Positions 18,525 through 28,133 of a stretch of DNA of 64,000 bases are shown piece after piece; positions within the stretch are counted from its first letter, which is position 1; each line of letters starts with the position of its first letter. This DNA is from Lachnospiraceae bacterium (GTDB lineage Bacteria > Bacillota > Clostridia > Lachnospirales > Lachnospiraceae). The notes under the pieces are model-generated. The model was not told the origin of the DNA. It searched no databases and saw only the letters and a list, made by a program, of their open reading frames with translations. Both the position numbers and the translations under genes were made by a program. The stretch lies in the NCBI GenBank assembly GCA_015056905.1, contig SVFI01000003.1, positions 124,001-188,000 of the forward strand, read 5' to 3'.

Positions 18525-19179
18525 CCTTCAAATAACGCGGTTCCTTCGGATTGATCTCAATCTTCTCACGGATGTGACGGATATGTACCGCCACCGTGTT
18601 CTCCGCGCCGTACGCATCCTCATTCCAGATACTCTCGTAAATCTGCTGCGTGGAAAAAACACGTCCCGGATTTTTCATCAGCAACAATAAAATCTGATAC
18701 TCAATCGGTGTCAGTTTTACAACTTCTCCTTCCACACGGACTTCCTTTGCCTCATCATCGACAAAAAGCCCTCCTATGGTAAAACTTTTCTCCGAAGCCG
18801 GTGCCATACTTCCAAGCATCGTATAACGCCGCAAACTCGACTTAACTCTCGCAATCAGTTCAAGCGGATTGAACGGTTTGGTAATATAGTCATCCGCGCC
18901 GACATTGAGCCCGAGTATCTTATCAACATCTTCCGATTTCGCAGACAAGACGAGAATCGGTATCGAAGAAAACTCCCTTATCTTAATCATTGCATGAATC
19001 CCGTCAAGCTTTGGCATCATGATATCAATGAGCAGCAGCTGGATATCTTCTTTCTGCAGTACGTCAATCGCCTGCGCTCCGTCATATGCCTTAAAAATCC
19101 GATAGCCTTCCTGCGACAGATAAATAGATATCGCCTCCACAATCTCCTTATCGTCATCGCAAACAAGAATATTTGCCAT
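18490..19179 (-). CDS. OmpR/PhoB-family response regulator
   Basis: ILVCDDDKEIVEAISIYLSQEGY, LLLIDIMMPKLDG, YITKPFNPLELIARV and winged-helix C-terminus. Confidence 0.96.
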   Translation of the reverse strand: MANILVCDDDKEIVEAISIYLSQEGYRIFKAYDGAQAIDVLQKEDIQLLLIDIMMPKLDGIHAMIKIREFSSIPILVLSAKSEDVDKILGLNVGADDYITKPFNPLELIARVKSSLRRYTMLGSMAPASEKSFTIGGLFVDDEAKEVRVEGEVVKLTPIEYQILLLLMKNPGRVFSTQQIYESIWNEDAYGAENTVAVHIRHIREKIEINPKEPRYLKVVWGVGYKIEK

Positions 19180-19264
19180 CTCCTCACCTCCATATGTTCA
19201 TGAGCTTATTAAAACATGAAAACCTTAAATCAAAAGTAGGAAAAATATTAAGGTTTTCTTAATA

Positions 19265-20179
19265 TCATACTAAATATAAAAACGCTCCGAGATTTCCTCT
19301 CTTTCCGTCCGTCTTTCTATGTGAAAAAAGATAGTCCGGATTGTGCGCTGTACATACATCCGTCACGGAAATATGCTCTGTCAAAATACCGGCGCTGAGT
19401 AAAATCCATTTATTTGCCAAATGCAAATCAAGCTGACATTTTCCTTCCGCCTTCTGTGCTTCATCGCGGTAAGAGATAATCTGTGCAAAAGCATCGTTTT
19501 CTCGCAAGTATTCATTCTCTGAAAATGCCCGCTCAAATGCTTCTGCAACGTCATTGCTCACTTCATAGCATTCCTTACAAATGGATGGCCCGATTGCAGC
19601 GTAAATGTCCTCCGGTCTGCAGCCAAACTCCTGTTGCATACGTGTAACCGTTACCCGCCCCATTCCATCCGCTGTTCCCCTCCAGCCGGAATGCGATAAT
19701 CCAATCACTTCTTTGACAGGGTCCACAAAATAAAGCGGAACACAATCAGCATAAAAAGTAGCAAGCACCACGCCTTTTTCTTTCGTAATGAGACCATCCA
19801 CATCTGTGTAATCTCTTTTCCGGAAAATCCCCTTTCCGCAATCTTCCTTCGTCACGACACGGACATTGGTCGTATGTGTCTGATCCGTACAGACGATCTG
19901 CTTTGGAGAAGTTCCGAGAACACGCGCAATACGGGCAAAATTCTCAGTTACTGCCCTCTCATCATCTCCTCTTGTAAAACTGAGATTCATCGTGGCAAAG
20001 ATTCCTTCGCTTACGCCACCGAGCCGTGTGGAAAACAAATGTCTCACACAGGAAAATTGTTCCAGCTCCGGAAATGTCAAATATTCGATCTCATATTCTC
20101 CCTCACCTCTGTCACCGTCCCCGGAATAAATATTCTGCTTCATTACCTCTTCCGAACCGTTACGAATCATTTTATACAT
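19265..20179 (-). CDS. pgeF: Peptidoglycan editing factor PgeF (laccase-domain/YfiH) family
   Basis: HLFSTRLGGVSEGIFATMNLSF; TFYADCVPLYFVDPV; GLSHSGWRGTADGMG; start set at MYKMIRN. Confidence 0.9.
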   Translation of the reverse strand: MYKMIRNGSEEVMKQNIYSGDGDRGEGEYEIEYLTFPELEQFSCVRHLFSTRLGGVSEGIFATMNLSFTRGDDERAVTENFARIARVLGTSPKQIVCTDQTHTTNVRVVTKEDCGKGIFRKRDYTDVDGLITKEKGVVLATFYADCVPLYFVDPVKEVIGLSHSGWRGTADGMGRVTVTRMQQEFGCRPEDIYAAIGPSICKECYEVSNDVAEAFERAFSENEYLRENDAFAQIISYRDEAQKAEGKCQLDLHLANKWILLSAGILTEHISVTDVCTAHNPDYLFSHRKTDGKRGNLGAFLYLV

Positions 20180-20199
20180 AACTATCCTCCTACAAAAAA

Positions 20200-20223
20200 G
20201 GCATCCCACATTACACGGATGCC
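20200..20223 (-). terminator. Probable terminator between yraN and pgeF
   Basis: GGCATCC...GGATGCC, minus-strand T run. Confidence 0.55.
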
Positions 20224-20269
20224 CTGTTCCATATACATTCTTAATTCTATCATCTCTAATAAGCCGCAT

Positions 20270-20653
20270 CTAACTACAATACAGAAATGCATCTTCAATA
20301 TGGCGAATCTGCCCGTTACCGTATATAGCTATCACATCAAAACGACATGGTCTCCCTTGAAAATACGGATGTCTCATCAAATAATCCATTGTCACACGGC
20401 AGATTTTCTTCTGCTTTCTCAAATCAACCGCCTCGGCCGGATCCCCGCATCGCTCCGAACTGCGATATTTTACCTCTGCAATTACCAGCGTATTTTCATG
20501 CCTCGCCACGATATCAAGTTCACCGTATCTGCATCTGTAATTACACTCAAGTATTGTATAACCCTTTTTCTTTAAATAAGCGGCGGCTAACGTTTCCTTT
20601 TCCGTTCCTGTTCTACGTCTGTTCATAAACTGCTTTTTATATTCTTCAGACAC
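20270..20653 (-). CDS. YraN/UPF0102 endonuclease-like protein
   Basis: GTEKETLAAAYLKKKGYTILECNYRCRYGELDIVARHENTLVIAEVKYRSS. Confidence 0.93.
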   Translation of the reverse strand: MSEEYKKQFMNRRRTGTEKETLAAAYLKKKGYTILECNYRCRYGELDIVARHENTLVIAEVKYRSSERCGDPAEAVDLRKQKKICRVTMDYLMRHPYFQGRPCRFDVIAIYGNGQIRHIEDAFLYCS

Positions 20654-20662
20654 CCTCGCAGT

Positions 20663-20986
20663 TTATTTTTTATTTTTGTGATCCTCAATCTTTGCCCTGA
20701 TTTTATCCATCTGATCAACAAAGACAAGAATCTCCGCCACAACCTCATAAAGCTCCGGCGGAATCATATCACCGATTTCCAGCTTGGAAAGTGTATCCGC
20801 CAGCTTGGAATCCTTATGCACCGGAACCTTTGCCTGCTTGGCTTCTTCAATAATTTTTTCCGCCAAAGCGCCACGACCGGACGCAACGACTTTAGGTGCG
20901 TCTTCTTCCGGGTCATAGGTCAGTGCAATCGCCTGTTTCGGTTTCTCGAAGTTCTTCCCCGGATACCTCTTATTGTCATATGCCAT
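20663..20986 (-). CDS. FlhB C-terminal-domain-like protein (YlqH type)
   Basis: AIALTYDPEEDAPKVVASGRGALAEKIIEEAKQAKVPVHKDSKLADTLSKLEIGDMIPPELYEVVAEIL. Confidence 0.88.
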   Translation of the reverse strand: MAYDNKRYPGKNFEKPKQAIALTYDPEEDAPKVVASGRGALAEKIIEEAKQAKVPVHKDSKLADTLSKLEIGDMIPPELYEVVAEILVFVDQMDKIRAKIEDHKNKK

Positions 20987-20988
20987 AC

Positions 20989-22740
20989 TTATGCCCTCAT
21001 ATCAAAAGAATATGTACCGATTCTCACATTCTCGCAATGATCTTCCACAATCTCTTCCATCACATTGCCCGGTCTCTCCTTTACGGAAAACTGTGCATTC
21101 ATCTGATATCCCTTCTGCTCCAGTCTCTCATTGAGAAGTCCGATATTTTCATGGATAAACGCAAGCATCTCGTCGTCCCTTAAATAGAACTGCGTGCTGA
21201 CTTTCTGATTCTGCATTGCCACGTACACATCAACCGGTCCGAGATGATCCATGTCCAGATGCAAAAACGCACTCACATTTCCATCTTTTTGCGCGAGATT
21301 CTTTTTGTTTGTATATACGTATAAATCACCATGTGCATTGTCTCCGGCTAACTTAAGTGGAAGTTGCACATAACTCATTGTCTGATTGAGCTGATTCATA
21401 AAATCCACATTCTGATGCACGTTTGTCACCTGATTTGTCAGATTCTGATCCACTCCCGGAATGTTTTTCAAGGTTTCTGCAAGTTTTCCCGACTGCTCGC
21501 TGAGCTTTGAGTAAAACTCGCTGACCTTCTGCTTATCTGCCACATCCTCCGGAGACATAAGCCACTGCTGATAAATCTGCGTCTTTACCGCATTCTGCAT
21601 CTGAGGTCTCCTCATCAGTTCCGACAAATGCGAAAGCTGTGTCTGTGACATTCCATTCCCATTTTCTGACATTTTCGAAAGAAGCTGATTCGTAAATTCC
21701 AGCAGTTCTTTTCCCGACAGCTGTCCCTGTAAAAACTGCTCTGCTTTGTCCGCGGGTAAGCCAAGACTTTCCATCTCCGACATAAGCGCCTGCATCTTGC
21801 TACTCATGCCTGTTTCCTGATTTACCGCCATATCATCCGCACTTTCTGAGACTGCACGCATAAGTTCTTCCAGCGATGCAGTCATTGTACGTTTTAAAAT
21901 CGTCTCCTCCTGTATAATCACCTTACCATTTTCTGTGGCAACAGTTTCTGCACCGGTTATCTGACCGTTTGCAGTCATATCCGTAGCAGTCCCCTGCAAA
22001 TTACCTTCCGCCATGCTCTGCGACGTTTCTCCACTCTGCATGAAAATATCCGTAAACTGTTTCAAAAGCTGTGCCGCTTCCGATACTTTTCCTTCCGAAA
22101 CAAGCTGCGCCACCGTCGCCGACATGGAATCTCCTATTGATTCCACACTTCCTCGAATCTGGTGCTCCATATTCATATAATCCGAAAATTGTTTTACATT
22201 TGCATCCGTAATCGGAATCTCCAGACGGTTCATTGTCACAATGTCAGAGCCGCTCACCTCCGGATGCGCTGCCACCTGTCGGTACATAGCCTGCAATGAC
22301 GCCTTATCAATAGGCATACCTTCTTTCATCATGGCATTTACCATCGTCGTTGTATCCGATGTCACAGGAAGCTCCGCTGCCTCAAGCGCTTTGTTGATGG
22401 TTGCAATATTGGCCGTATTCTGAAAAAGTGCACGCAAAGCAATCTGCTTATCCGACATTCCGCTCACTTCAAAACTCACGGACATACCTTTCAGCAGAGA
22501 AAGTCCACCTTCTACTTTTGCCTGCAAAACAGAACCCGGTGCGACTTCCACCTGTACGACATCACCGTCTACTGCAACGACCTGTCCGCTGACAATCTGT
22601 CCCACGGACAAATGCAAATCGGCGCTTGCGTTCTGTCCGGCTCCCTGCGCACCAACCGAAGATTGCGCAGCTGCCACGCCGGAATCCATGACCGGATATT
22701 GTGATTGTCTCTGAAATAAACCTGTTAAATCAAAATTCAT
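20989..22740 (-). CDS. FliK-like hook-length-control-related protein (YlqG type)
   Basis: Q-rich 583-aa protein; C-terminal LPLKLAGDNAHGDLYVYTNKKN...LHLDMDHLGPVDVYVAMQNQKVSTQFYL resembles FliK C-terminal domain; next to FlhB-like gene. Confidence 0.7.
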   Translation of the reverse strand: MNFDLTGLFQRQSQYPVMDSGVAAAQSSVGAQGAGQNASADLHLSVGQIVSGQVVAVDGDVVQVEVAPGSVLQAKVEGGLSLLKGMSVSFEVSGMSDKQIALRALFQNTANIATINKALEAAELPVTSDTTTMVNAMMKEGMPIDKASLQAMYRQVAAHPEVSGSDIVTMNRLEIPITDANVKQFSDYMNMEHQIRGSVESIGDSMSATVAQLVSEGKVSEAAQLLKQFTDIFMQSGETSQSMAEGNLQGTATDMTANGQITGAETVATENGKVIIQEETILKRTMTASLEELMRAVSESADDMAVNQETGMSSKMQALMSEMESLGLPADKAEQFLQGQLSGKELLEFTNQLLSKMSENGNGMSQTQLSHLSELMRRPQMQNAVKTQIYQQWLMSPEDVADKQKVSEFYSKLSEQSGKLAETLKNIPGVDQNLTNQVTNVHQNVDFMNQLNQTMSYVQLPLKLAGDNAHGDLYVYTNKKNLAQKDGNVSAFLHLDMDHLGPVDVYVAMQNQKVSTQFYLRDDEMLAFIHENIGLLNERLEQKGYQMNAQFSVKERPGNVMEEIVEDHCENVRIGTYSFDMRA

Positions 22741-23510
22741 TCTTTCACCTTAAAATGTGTAATAAAGCTCCTTCGATGAATTGGTGATGCTCCATACTCC
22801 TCAAGTGCCTTAATATGCATCGCACTTCCATAACCTTTGTTGGACGCAAAACCATACTGTGGCATGAGCGTATCATAATCAAGCATCAGTCTGTCCCTTG
22901 TTACCTTGGCAAGAATACTCGCCGCGGCGATGGAAACACTCTTGGCATCTCCCTTGATAATCGGAACCTGACGAATCGAAACCTCCGGTATCGTCACCGC
23001 ATCATTTAATAATATATCGGGTTTTACGGACAGTTTGTTAACCGCCTCGCGCATTGCCTCATACGTCGCCTGCAAAATATTAATCTCATCAATGCGCTCC
23101 GGTGTCGCATAACCGATTCCGTAAGCAACTGCCTTTTCCTTTATAATGTCAAAAAGCTCATCCCTTTTCTTGGCTGAAAGCTTTTTGCTGTCATTCAAAT
23201 ACAAAATATCGCAATCTTTCGGAAGAATTACAGCCGCTGCCACGACCGGCCCCGCAAGCGGTCCGCGCCCTGCCTCGTCGATTCCGCATATGTACTGACA
23301 TTCTTCGTATTCACGTTCAAAGCAGCTCATCTGATAAATACGTTCTTTTTCCTGTTCCAGGGCAAAAAGACGTTTGTCTGCCTTCTCAACAAGCGCCTGC
23401 ACGCTCTTTCTATCATCTGCAATAAATCTGCTGATAAAATCAGGCAGCATACTCTCATCTGCTGCCTGATATATCGCCTTAATCTCACTCATTGGTAACT
23501 GATTACTCAT
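22737..23510 (-). CDS. rnhB: Ribonuclease HII
   Basis: ICGIDEAGRGPLAGPVVAAAVILP; NDSKKLSAKKRDEL. Confidence 0.97.
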   Translation of the reverse strand: MSNQLPMSEIKAIYQAADESMLPDFISRFIADDRKSVQALVEKADKRLFALEQEKERIYQMSCFEREYEECQYICGIDEAGRGPLAGPVVAAAVILPKDCDILYLNDSKKLSAKKRDELFDIIKEKAVAYGIGYATPERIDEINILQATYEAMREAVNKLSVKPDILLNDAVTIPEVSIRQVPIIKGDAKSVSIAAASILAKVTRDRLMLDYDTLMPQYGFASNKGYGSAMHIKALEEYGASPIHRRSFITHFKVKE

Positions 23511-23522
23511 ATTTCACCTATC

Positions 23523-24062
23523 CTATTCGTGTTTGATAAATCCGATGGAATCAAACGGATAAATTCTAAGCCAAGCCCGGCCGGTAATATGTTCACGTTT
23601 AATTACACCGACCGAAGGGTCTCTGGAATCTGCACTCGCATTCCGGTTGTCTCCGAGTACAAAATATTCGTCAGCGCCGAGATACATCGTATCCCCTGCC
23701 ATTCCCGGGTCAAGAATGATCTCTTTCCCATATCCCTCCATCAGCTTTTCATCGTTAATATAAATCTCTCCGACTTCGTCAATATAAACGGAATCTCCCG
23801 GAAGCCCAATGACTCTCTTGATATAATATGTATTCTTTCCCTGCTGATACGGAAAAACAATCACATCGAAACGCTTCGGTTCATGAAAACGGTACGTCAA
23901 CTTGTCCACAATCAGATTGTCTCCGTCCATCAATGTGTTTTCCATGGATTCACCCTGTACAACCGTTCTCTGTCCGACAAATTGAATGACAAGAAATGTC
24001 AATACTAAAATTGCCAGCAAATATAAACTTATTCCCAAAATATCTTTTAAAATTGCCTTCAC
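23523..24062 (-). CDS. lepB: Signal peptidase I
   Basis: VQGESMENTLMDGDNLIVDKLTYR; YIKRVIGLPGDSV; YFVLGDNRNASADSRD. Confidence 0.95.
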   Translation of the reverse strand: MKAILKDILGISLYLLAILVLTFLVIQFVGQRTVVQGESMENTLMDGDNLIVDKLTYRFHEPKRFDVIVFPYQQGKNTYYIKRVIGLPGDSVYIDEVGEIYINDEKLMEGYGKEIILDPGMAGDTMYLGADEYFVLGDNRNASADSRDPSVGVIKREHITGRAWLRIYPFDSIGFIKHE

Positions 24063-24079
24063 ATCTTACTCCCCGTATC

Positions 24080-24955
24080 TTATTCATCTGACTCCGGTTG
24101 CTCCAGAGTTACTCTTCCGAGTTTACCACTTCTGAAATCATCCAAAAGCAGGTTCGCCGCCTTGCGCAAATCAAGTTCCTCTCCTTTTTGGAAACATTTG
24201 CGCACTTTTGCAATCTCCATCAGAATTTTAAGCGCTCCGTTTTCCGACGCTACATCATGTTCCAGTTCCACCGCAATGTCAAAACGTCTTGCAAGCAGTC
24301 CCCTATATTCTTTGGAGAGAAAAACAATAAGCTCCATCGCCATCTCTTCTATATTGAGAATCTCATCGTTCATAGAACCTATCAGCGCAAGTCGCAGCCC
24401 CACCGTCTGGTCTTCAAACTTCGGCCACAAAATTCCCGGCGTATCTAAAAGTTCCAACGTCTTACTTAGACGAATCCACTGTTTTCCCTTGGTTACCCCC
24501 GGCTTATTTCCGGTCTTGGCACACGCTTTTCCCGCAAAAGAATTGATAAATGTAGACTTTCCGACGTTGGGAATTCCGACTACCATTGCACGCACCGGGC
24601 GATTGATAATCCCCCTCTTTCGGTCGCGCTCAATTTTTTCTTTACACGCCTCTGCAACCACGCTGTTAATTGCCTTCATCCCATTTCGATTTCGTGAATT
24701 CAGAGCAACCACAAAATAACCTTTCTTTTCAAAAAAAGCCTGCCACTTCTTCGTCTGTTGCTCATCTGCAAGATCCGCTTTGTTGAGCAAAATAAGTCTG
24801 GCTTTGTTTTTTCCGAGTTCATCAATATCGGGATTTCGGCTCGAAAGCGGAATCCGCGCATCCACAAGCTCAATCACCAAATCAATCAGCTTGATGTTCT
24901 CCTGCATCATACGCTTGGCTTTCGTCATATGTCCCGGGTACCACTGATATGTCAT
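24080..24955 (-). CDS. rbgA: Ribosome biogenesis GTPase YlqF/RbgA
   Basis: MTYQWYPGHMTKAKRMMQENIKLIDLVIELVDARIPLSSRNP; circularly permuted GTPase motifs (LNKADL, VGIPNVGKSTFIN). Confidence 0.96.
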   Translation of the reverse strand: MTYQWYPGHMTKAKRMMQENIKLIDLVIELVDARIPLSSRNPDIDELGKNKARLILLNKADLADEQQTKKWQAFFEKKGYFVVALNSRNRNGMKAINSVVAEACKEKIERDRKRGIINRPVRAMVVGIPNVGKSTFINSFAGKACAKTGNKPGVTKGKQWIRLSKTLELLDTPGILWPKFEDQTVGLRLALIGSMNDEILNIEEMAMELIVFLSKEYRGLLARRFDIAVELEHDVASENGALKILMEIAKVRKCFQKGEELDLRKAANLLLDDFRSGKLGRVTLEQPESDE

Positions 24956-24963
24956 CTTTTCAC

Positions 24964-25542
24964 CTATTCCATCAGACCAATCGAACTGTCGCCCGCCGCC
25001 ATGTGGAACCAAACCTTTCCTATAATGTTATCGCGTGATACCGCCCCGATATTACCCGAGCGGCTATCCTCGCTGTTATTGATATTATCACCCAATGCAA
25101 AAAATTCATTGTTTCCGAGTGTCACGGGATTTTCTGCAATACCCGCATCTTCTATTTTATCATATTCCACGTCTTTATACAAAATCCCGTTCACATACAG
25201 CAACCCATTTTTAATCTGCACGGTATCTCCCGATGTTGCCACCACTCTCTTTACATAGTAATGTGTATTTTCATTGCCGTTCGGAAGAAACACAACCACA
25301 TCTCCGGCCTTAGGCGCAATGATACGGTATATAAAACGATTGACCAAAATTTCCTGACCGTTGTACAGCACCGGCTCCATGGAAACACCGATAACGCTGG
25401 TACGCATACCGACACAGAAAATAATGACAAATGCCAATACCGCTGCTGCAAGTGTAATGAAAACATAGCTCCAGATTTCTCTCATGAGAGAAGCACTTAT
25501 TAACTTTTTCTTCTGTCGGAAACTAAGTCCTTTTCTTCTCAT
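24964..25542 (-). CDS. lepB: Signal peptidase I (second copy)
   Basis: VIGVSMEPVLYNGQEILVNRFIYR; YVKRVVATSGDTVQIKNG; FFALGDNINNSEDSRSGNIGAV. Confidence 0.94.
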   Translation of the reverse strand: MRRKGLSFRQKKKLISASLMREIWSYVFITLAAAVLAFVIIFCVGMRTSVIGVSMEPVLYNGQEILVNRFIYRIIAPKAGDVVVFLPNGNENTHYYVKRVVATSGDTVQIKNGLLYVNGILYKDVEYDKIEDAGIAENPVTLGNNEFFALGDNINNSEDSRSGNIGAVSRDNIIGKVWFHMAAGDSSIGLME

Positions 25543-25610
25543 CGTTGTATCCTTTCTATTTTGTGAATTTGTGGCAATTCACATACCTATATCATACATC
25601 CTGAAAAGAA

Positions 25611-25643
25611 AAGGGACAAGATACATACTGTATTTTGTCCCTT
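25611..25643 (-). terminator. Terminator after rplS
   Basis: AAGGGACAAGATACA.../TGTATTTTGTCCCTT. Confidence 0.65.
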
Positions 25644-25656
25644 ACATTCTTTTTTA

Positions 25657-26004
25657 CTATTTAACGAGCTCTTTTACTTTTGCTCTCTTACCTACACGGT
25701 CTCTTAAATAGTTAAGTTTTGCACGTCTTACTTTACCACGTCTTACAACTTCTACCTTCTCAACGTTCGGAGAATGTAATGGCCAAGTCTTTTCAACTCC
25801 TACACCATTTGAAGTTTTACGTACTGTAAATGTAGCACGGTTGCTTCCGCCCTGCATTTTAAGAACTGTACCTTCGAAAACCTGAATTCTTTCACGATTT
25901 CCCTCTTTGATTTTACCGTAAACTTTTACAGTATCACCAACATTGAACTGTGGTACGTTTTCTTTTAACTGAGCTGCTTCGATTTCTTTAATAATTGCGT
26001 TCAT
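25657..26004 (-). CDS. rplS: 50S ribosomal protein L19
   Basis: [48 protein letters not shown]. Confidence 0.97.
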   Translation of the reverse strand: MNAIIKEIEAAQLKENVPQFNVGDTVKVYGKIKEGNRERIQVFEGTVLKMQGGSNRATFTVRKTSNGVGVEKTWPLHSPNVEKVEVVRRGKVRRAKLNYLRDRVGKRAKVKELVK

Positions 26005-26126
26005 TGTGTATCTCCTTCCGTATTGGATGTTCTTAATACGATCAGTAACAGAGGACCATCTCTTTTTCACAACGTGAGTAGTTTACCATAGTTTCGTTCG
26101 GATTTCAAGCGTTTTCTATGAAAAAA

Positions 26127-28133
26127 TCAAGCTACATCTTTCTTTCTGACAAGTAGCCATCCCGCAAACGCAAACACCACACCAATCAGTGTAATGATAA
26201 GCACTTCTGCCACGCCGAGGCTCTCCTTTAAAAGAACCGGAAACAGCTTCCCAATCTGCTCCGGATACAAGCTGAGCAATACGGAAATCAGATTATTGAT
26301 AAAATGCATCAGCATCGAGGTGAAAATACTTCCTGTCATATATGCTGCCACAGTAAGTACCAGCCCGACAATGCTGATGGTAAACATCTTGAGCACACTC
26401 ATGTGATACGCCGCAAAGATTAACGTCGTTGCCACGATTGCAACGATTGGCTTACACTTCTCTCTCAAAGTTCCCATCAGGAATCCGCGGAACAATAACT
26501 CTTCCCCTATGGCAGGCATTAATGCCACAACAAGGATGAGTATCCACACCGACTGTCCTTTGAGCATCTCATCCATCGCCTGCAGACTCTCTGCACTCTG
26601 AGGAAAGACAGGTGTAAGTAATGCCCCCACCACGAGTGCCAGCAAAAATCCCGCTATGGCAAGACAAATTCCTCCCAGCACACCTTTTGTCTTCACCGGT
26701 TTCACGGAAAACAGTCGTTTCCAATCCGCTTTCATATACCATGCATAGATAAGCGGACACACAAGAATAAATGCCTGTTGCACCACGACTCCACCAAAGC
26801 CGAGTTTCAGCTGTGCATAAGTTCCTCCGTACAGCATAAGTAAAAGTACAATACACATCAAAAGCACACAGTCGCCGATGCCCGGCATTTGTTTCTCCTT
26901 CATTTCGCTGCGTTTATCAAACAGCTTCACGCTGCTGAATCCTTCGGAGAACAGTACAGACTCACTATTATAAATTCTTCCGAGCACCATGACAGCAAGT
27001 AAGCTGTAAGCAACATTCGAAGCCAAAACCACGCCAAACAGCGCATAGTTATAATTAAACTCAAACAATCCCGCAACAAGCAGGGCAACATTGACAACCG
27101 GAATTGCTGCTGTCTGCGCCGTCAATTCCAGATCCGGAAGCATCGGTGCATATCCTGCAAACATAAACACAAACATAACCGGAGTTGCATAGTTGTTCGC
27201 ATCTTTAAAGTTCTTGGCAAACACACAGGTACACATGCAGACAGCCGTCACAAACAGCGCAAACACCATCATAACAAGAATCGTGAATAAAATCCCCGGC
27301 AAAAATACCGAAAAATCGAATGCGACATTTATGTCAGCAGCCGCTGCCAGAGAACTGGTTACCAGAAATGCCATAGCCCCGCCCATGGAGATGACATTGA
27401 GAATTGCAGAAACACATGCAATACACGATACTGCCAAAAACTTACTCATAATCATTTCAAAGTTTGTCACAGGAAGTGTCAAAAGCGTCTCAAGCGTTCC
27501 GCGCTCCTTCTCTCCTGCCGTCACATCAATCGCAGGATAAATAGCTCCGAGCAAAATCATCGTAATAATGAAGAAAGGCATCATCATACCAATCAAACTT
27601 CCGATGGACTCCTCCGCCGTAGACATATCCTCTTCTCCGACCAAAATCGGATGCAGAATTTGGTCTACATCAAGACCTGCCTCTACAATCTGTTTTTCTG
27701 TCAATGCAGCACGATAAATATCAAGAGCCTCATCAAGTGCATAGGAAGCCGTGGACGACCTATCCTTTGCAGAAAGGTAATTTATCGTAATCTCTTTTCC
27801 GTCCATCGTGACATAGGCATCAATTTCTTCTGCCTCCAGCGCCTGTTTGCACGATTCTTTTTGCACAACATCAACCTGATATCCTATATCCTCTTGCTTT
27901 TCCTGAAGAATAGCTGATATTTCCGTCTCCAGCGCCTTACAATCCTCAAATGCAACCAGGTATGTTTTCTCTTCCTGACTCTGTATGATGGAACTGCTCA
28001 AAAGTGCCACACCTACAATCAGAAGCGGATACAGCACAAGCGGAAGAAGCACCATCATAATCATCGTCTTCTTGTCTCTGAAAATATCTCTGATTTCACG
28101 CCTGAAAAGCGCACCCATTCGTTTTATATTCAT
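26127..28133 (-). CDS. ABC-2 (NatB-like) permease fused to C-terminal CPBP intramembrane protease-like domain
   Basis: N-terminal FRREIRDIFRDKKTMIMMVLLPLVLYP...GEKERGTLETLLTLPV; C-terminal MPAIGEELLFRGFLMGTLREK (EExxxR) and HFINNLISVLLSL. Confidence 0.88.
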   Translation of the reverse strand: MNIKRMGALFRREIRDIFRDKKTMIMMVLLPLVLYPLLIVGVALLSSSIIQSQEEKTYLVAFEDCKALETEISAILQEKQEDIGYQVDVVQKESCKQALEAEEIDAYVTMDGKEITINYLSAKDRSSTASYALDEALDIYRAALTEKQIVEAGLDVDQILHPILVGEEDMSTAEESIGSLIGMMMPFFIITMILLGAIYPAIDVTAGEKERGTLETLLTLPVTNFEMIMSKFLAVSCIACVSAILNVISMGGAMAFLVTSSLAAAADINVAFDFSVFLPGILFTILVMMVFALFVTAVCMCTCVFAKNFKDANNYATPVMFVFMFAGYAPMLPDLELTAQTAAIPVVNVALLVAGLFEFNYNYALFGVVLASNVAYSLLAVMVLGRIYNSESVLFSEGFSSVKLFDKRSEMKEKQMPGIGDCVLLMCIVLLLMLYGGTYAQLKLGFGGVVVQQAFILVCPLIYAWYMKADWKRLFSVKPVKTKGVLGGICLAIAGFLLALVVGALLTPVFPQSAESLQAMDEMLKGQSVWILILVVALMPAIGEELLFRGFLMGTLREKCKPIVAIVATTLIFAAYHMSVLKMFTISIVGLVLTVAAYMTGSIFTSMLMHFINNLISVLLSLYPEQIGKLFPVLLKESLGVAEVLIITLIGVVFAFAGWLLVRKKDVA

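Noticed and set aside
24964-25012. Overlap between the rbgA and second lepB ORFs
   Set aside because: Caused by an over-extended rbgA ORF; the real start at 24955 removes the overlap.
26005-26100. Possible L19 leader regulatory RNA upstream of rplS
   Set aside because: No convincing conserved structure could be identified by eye.
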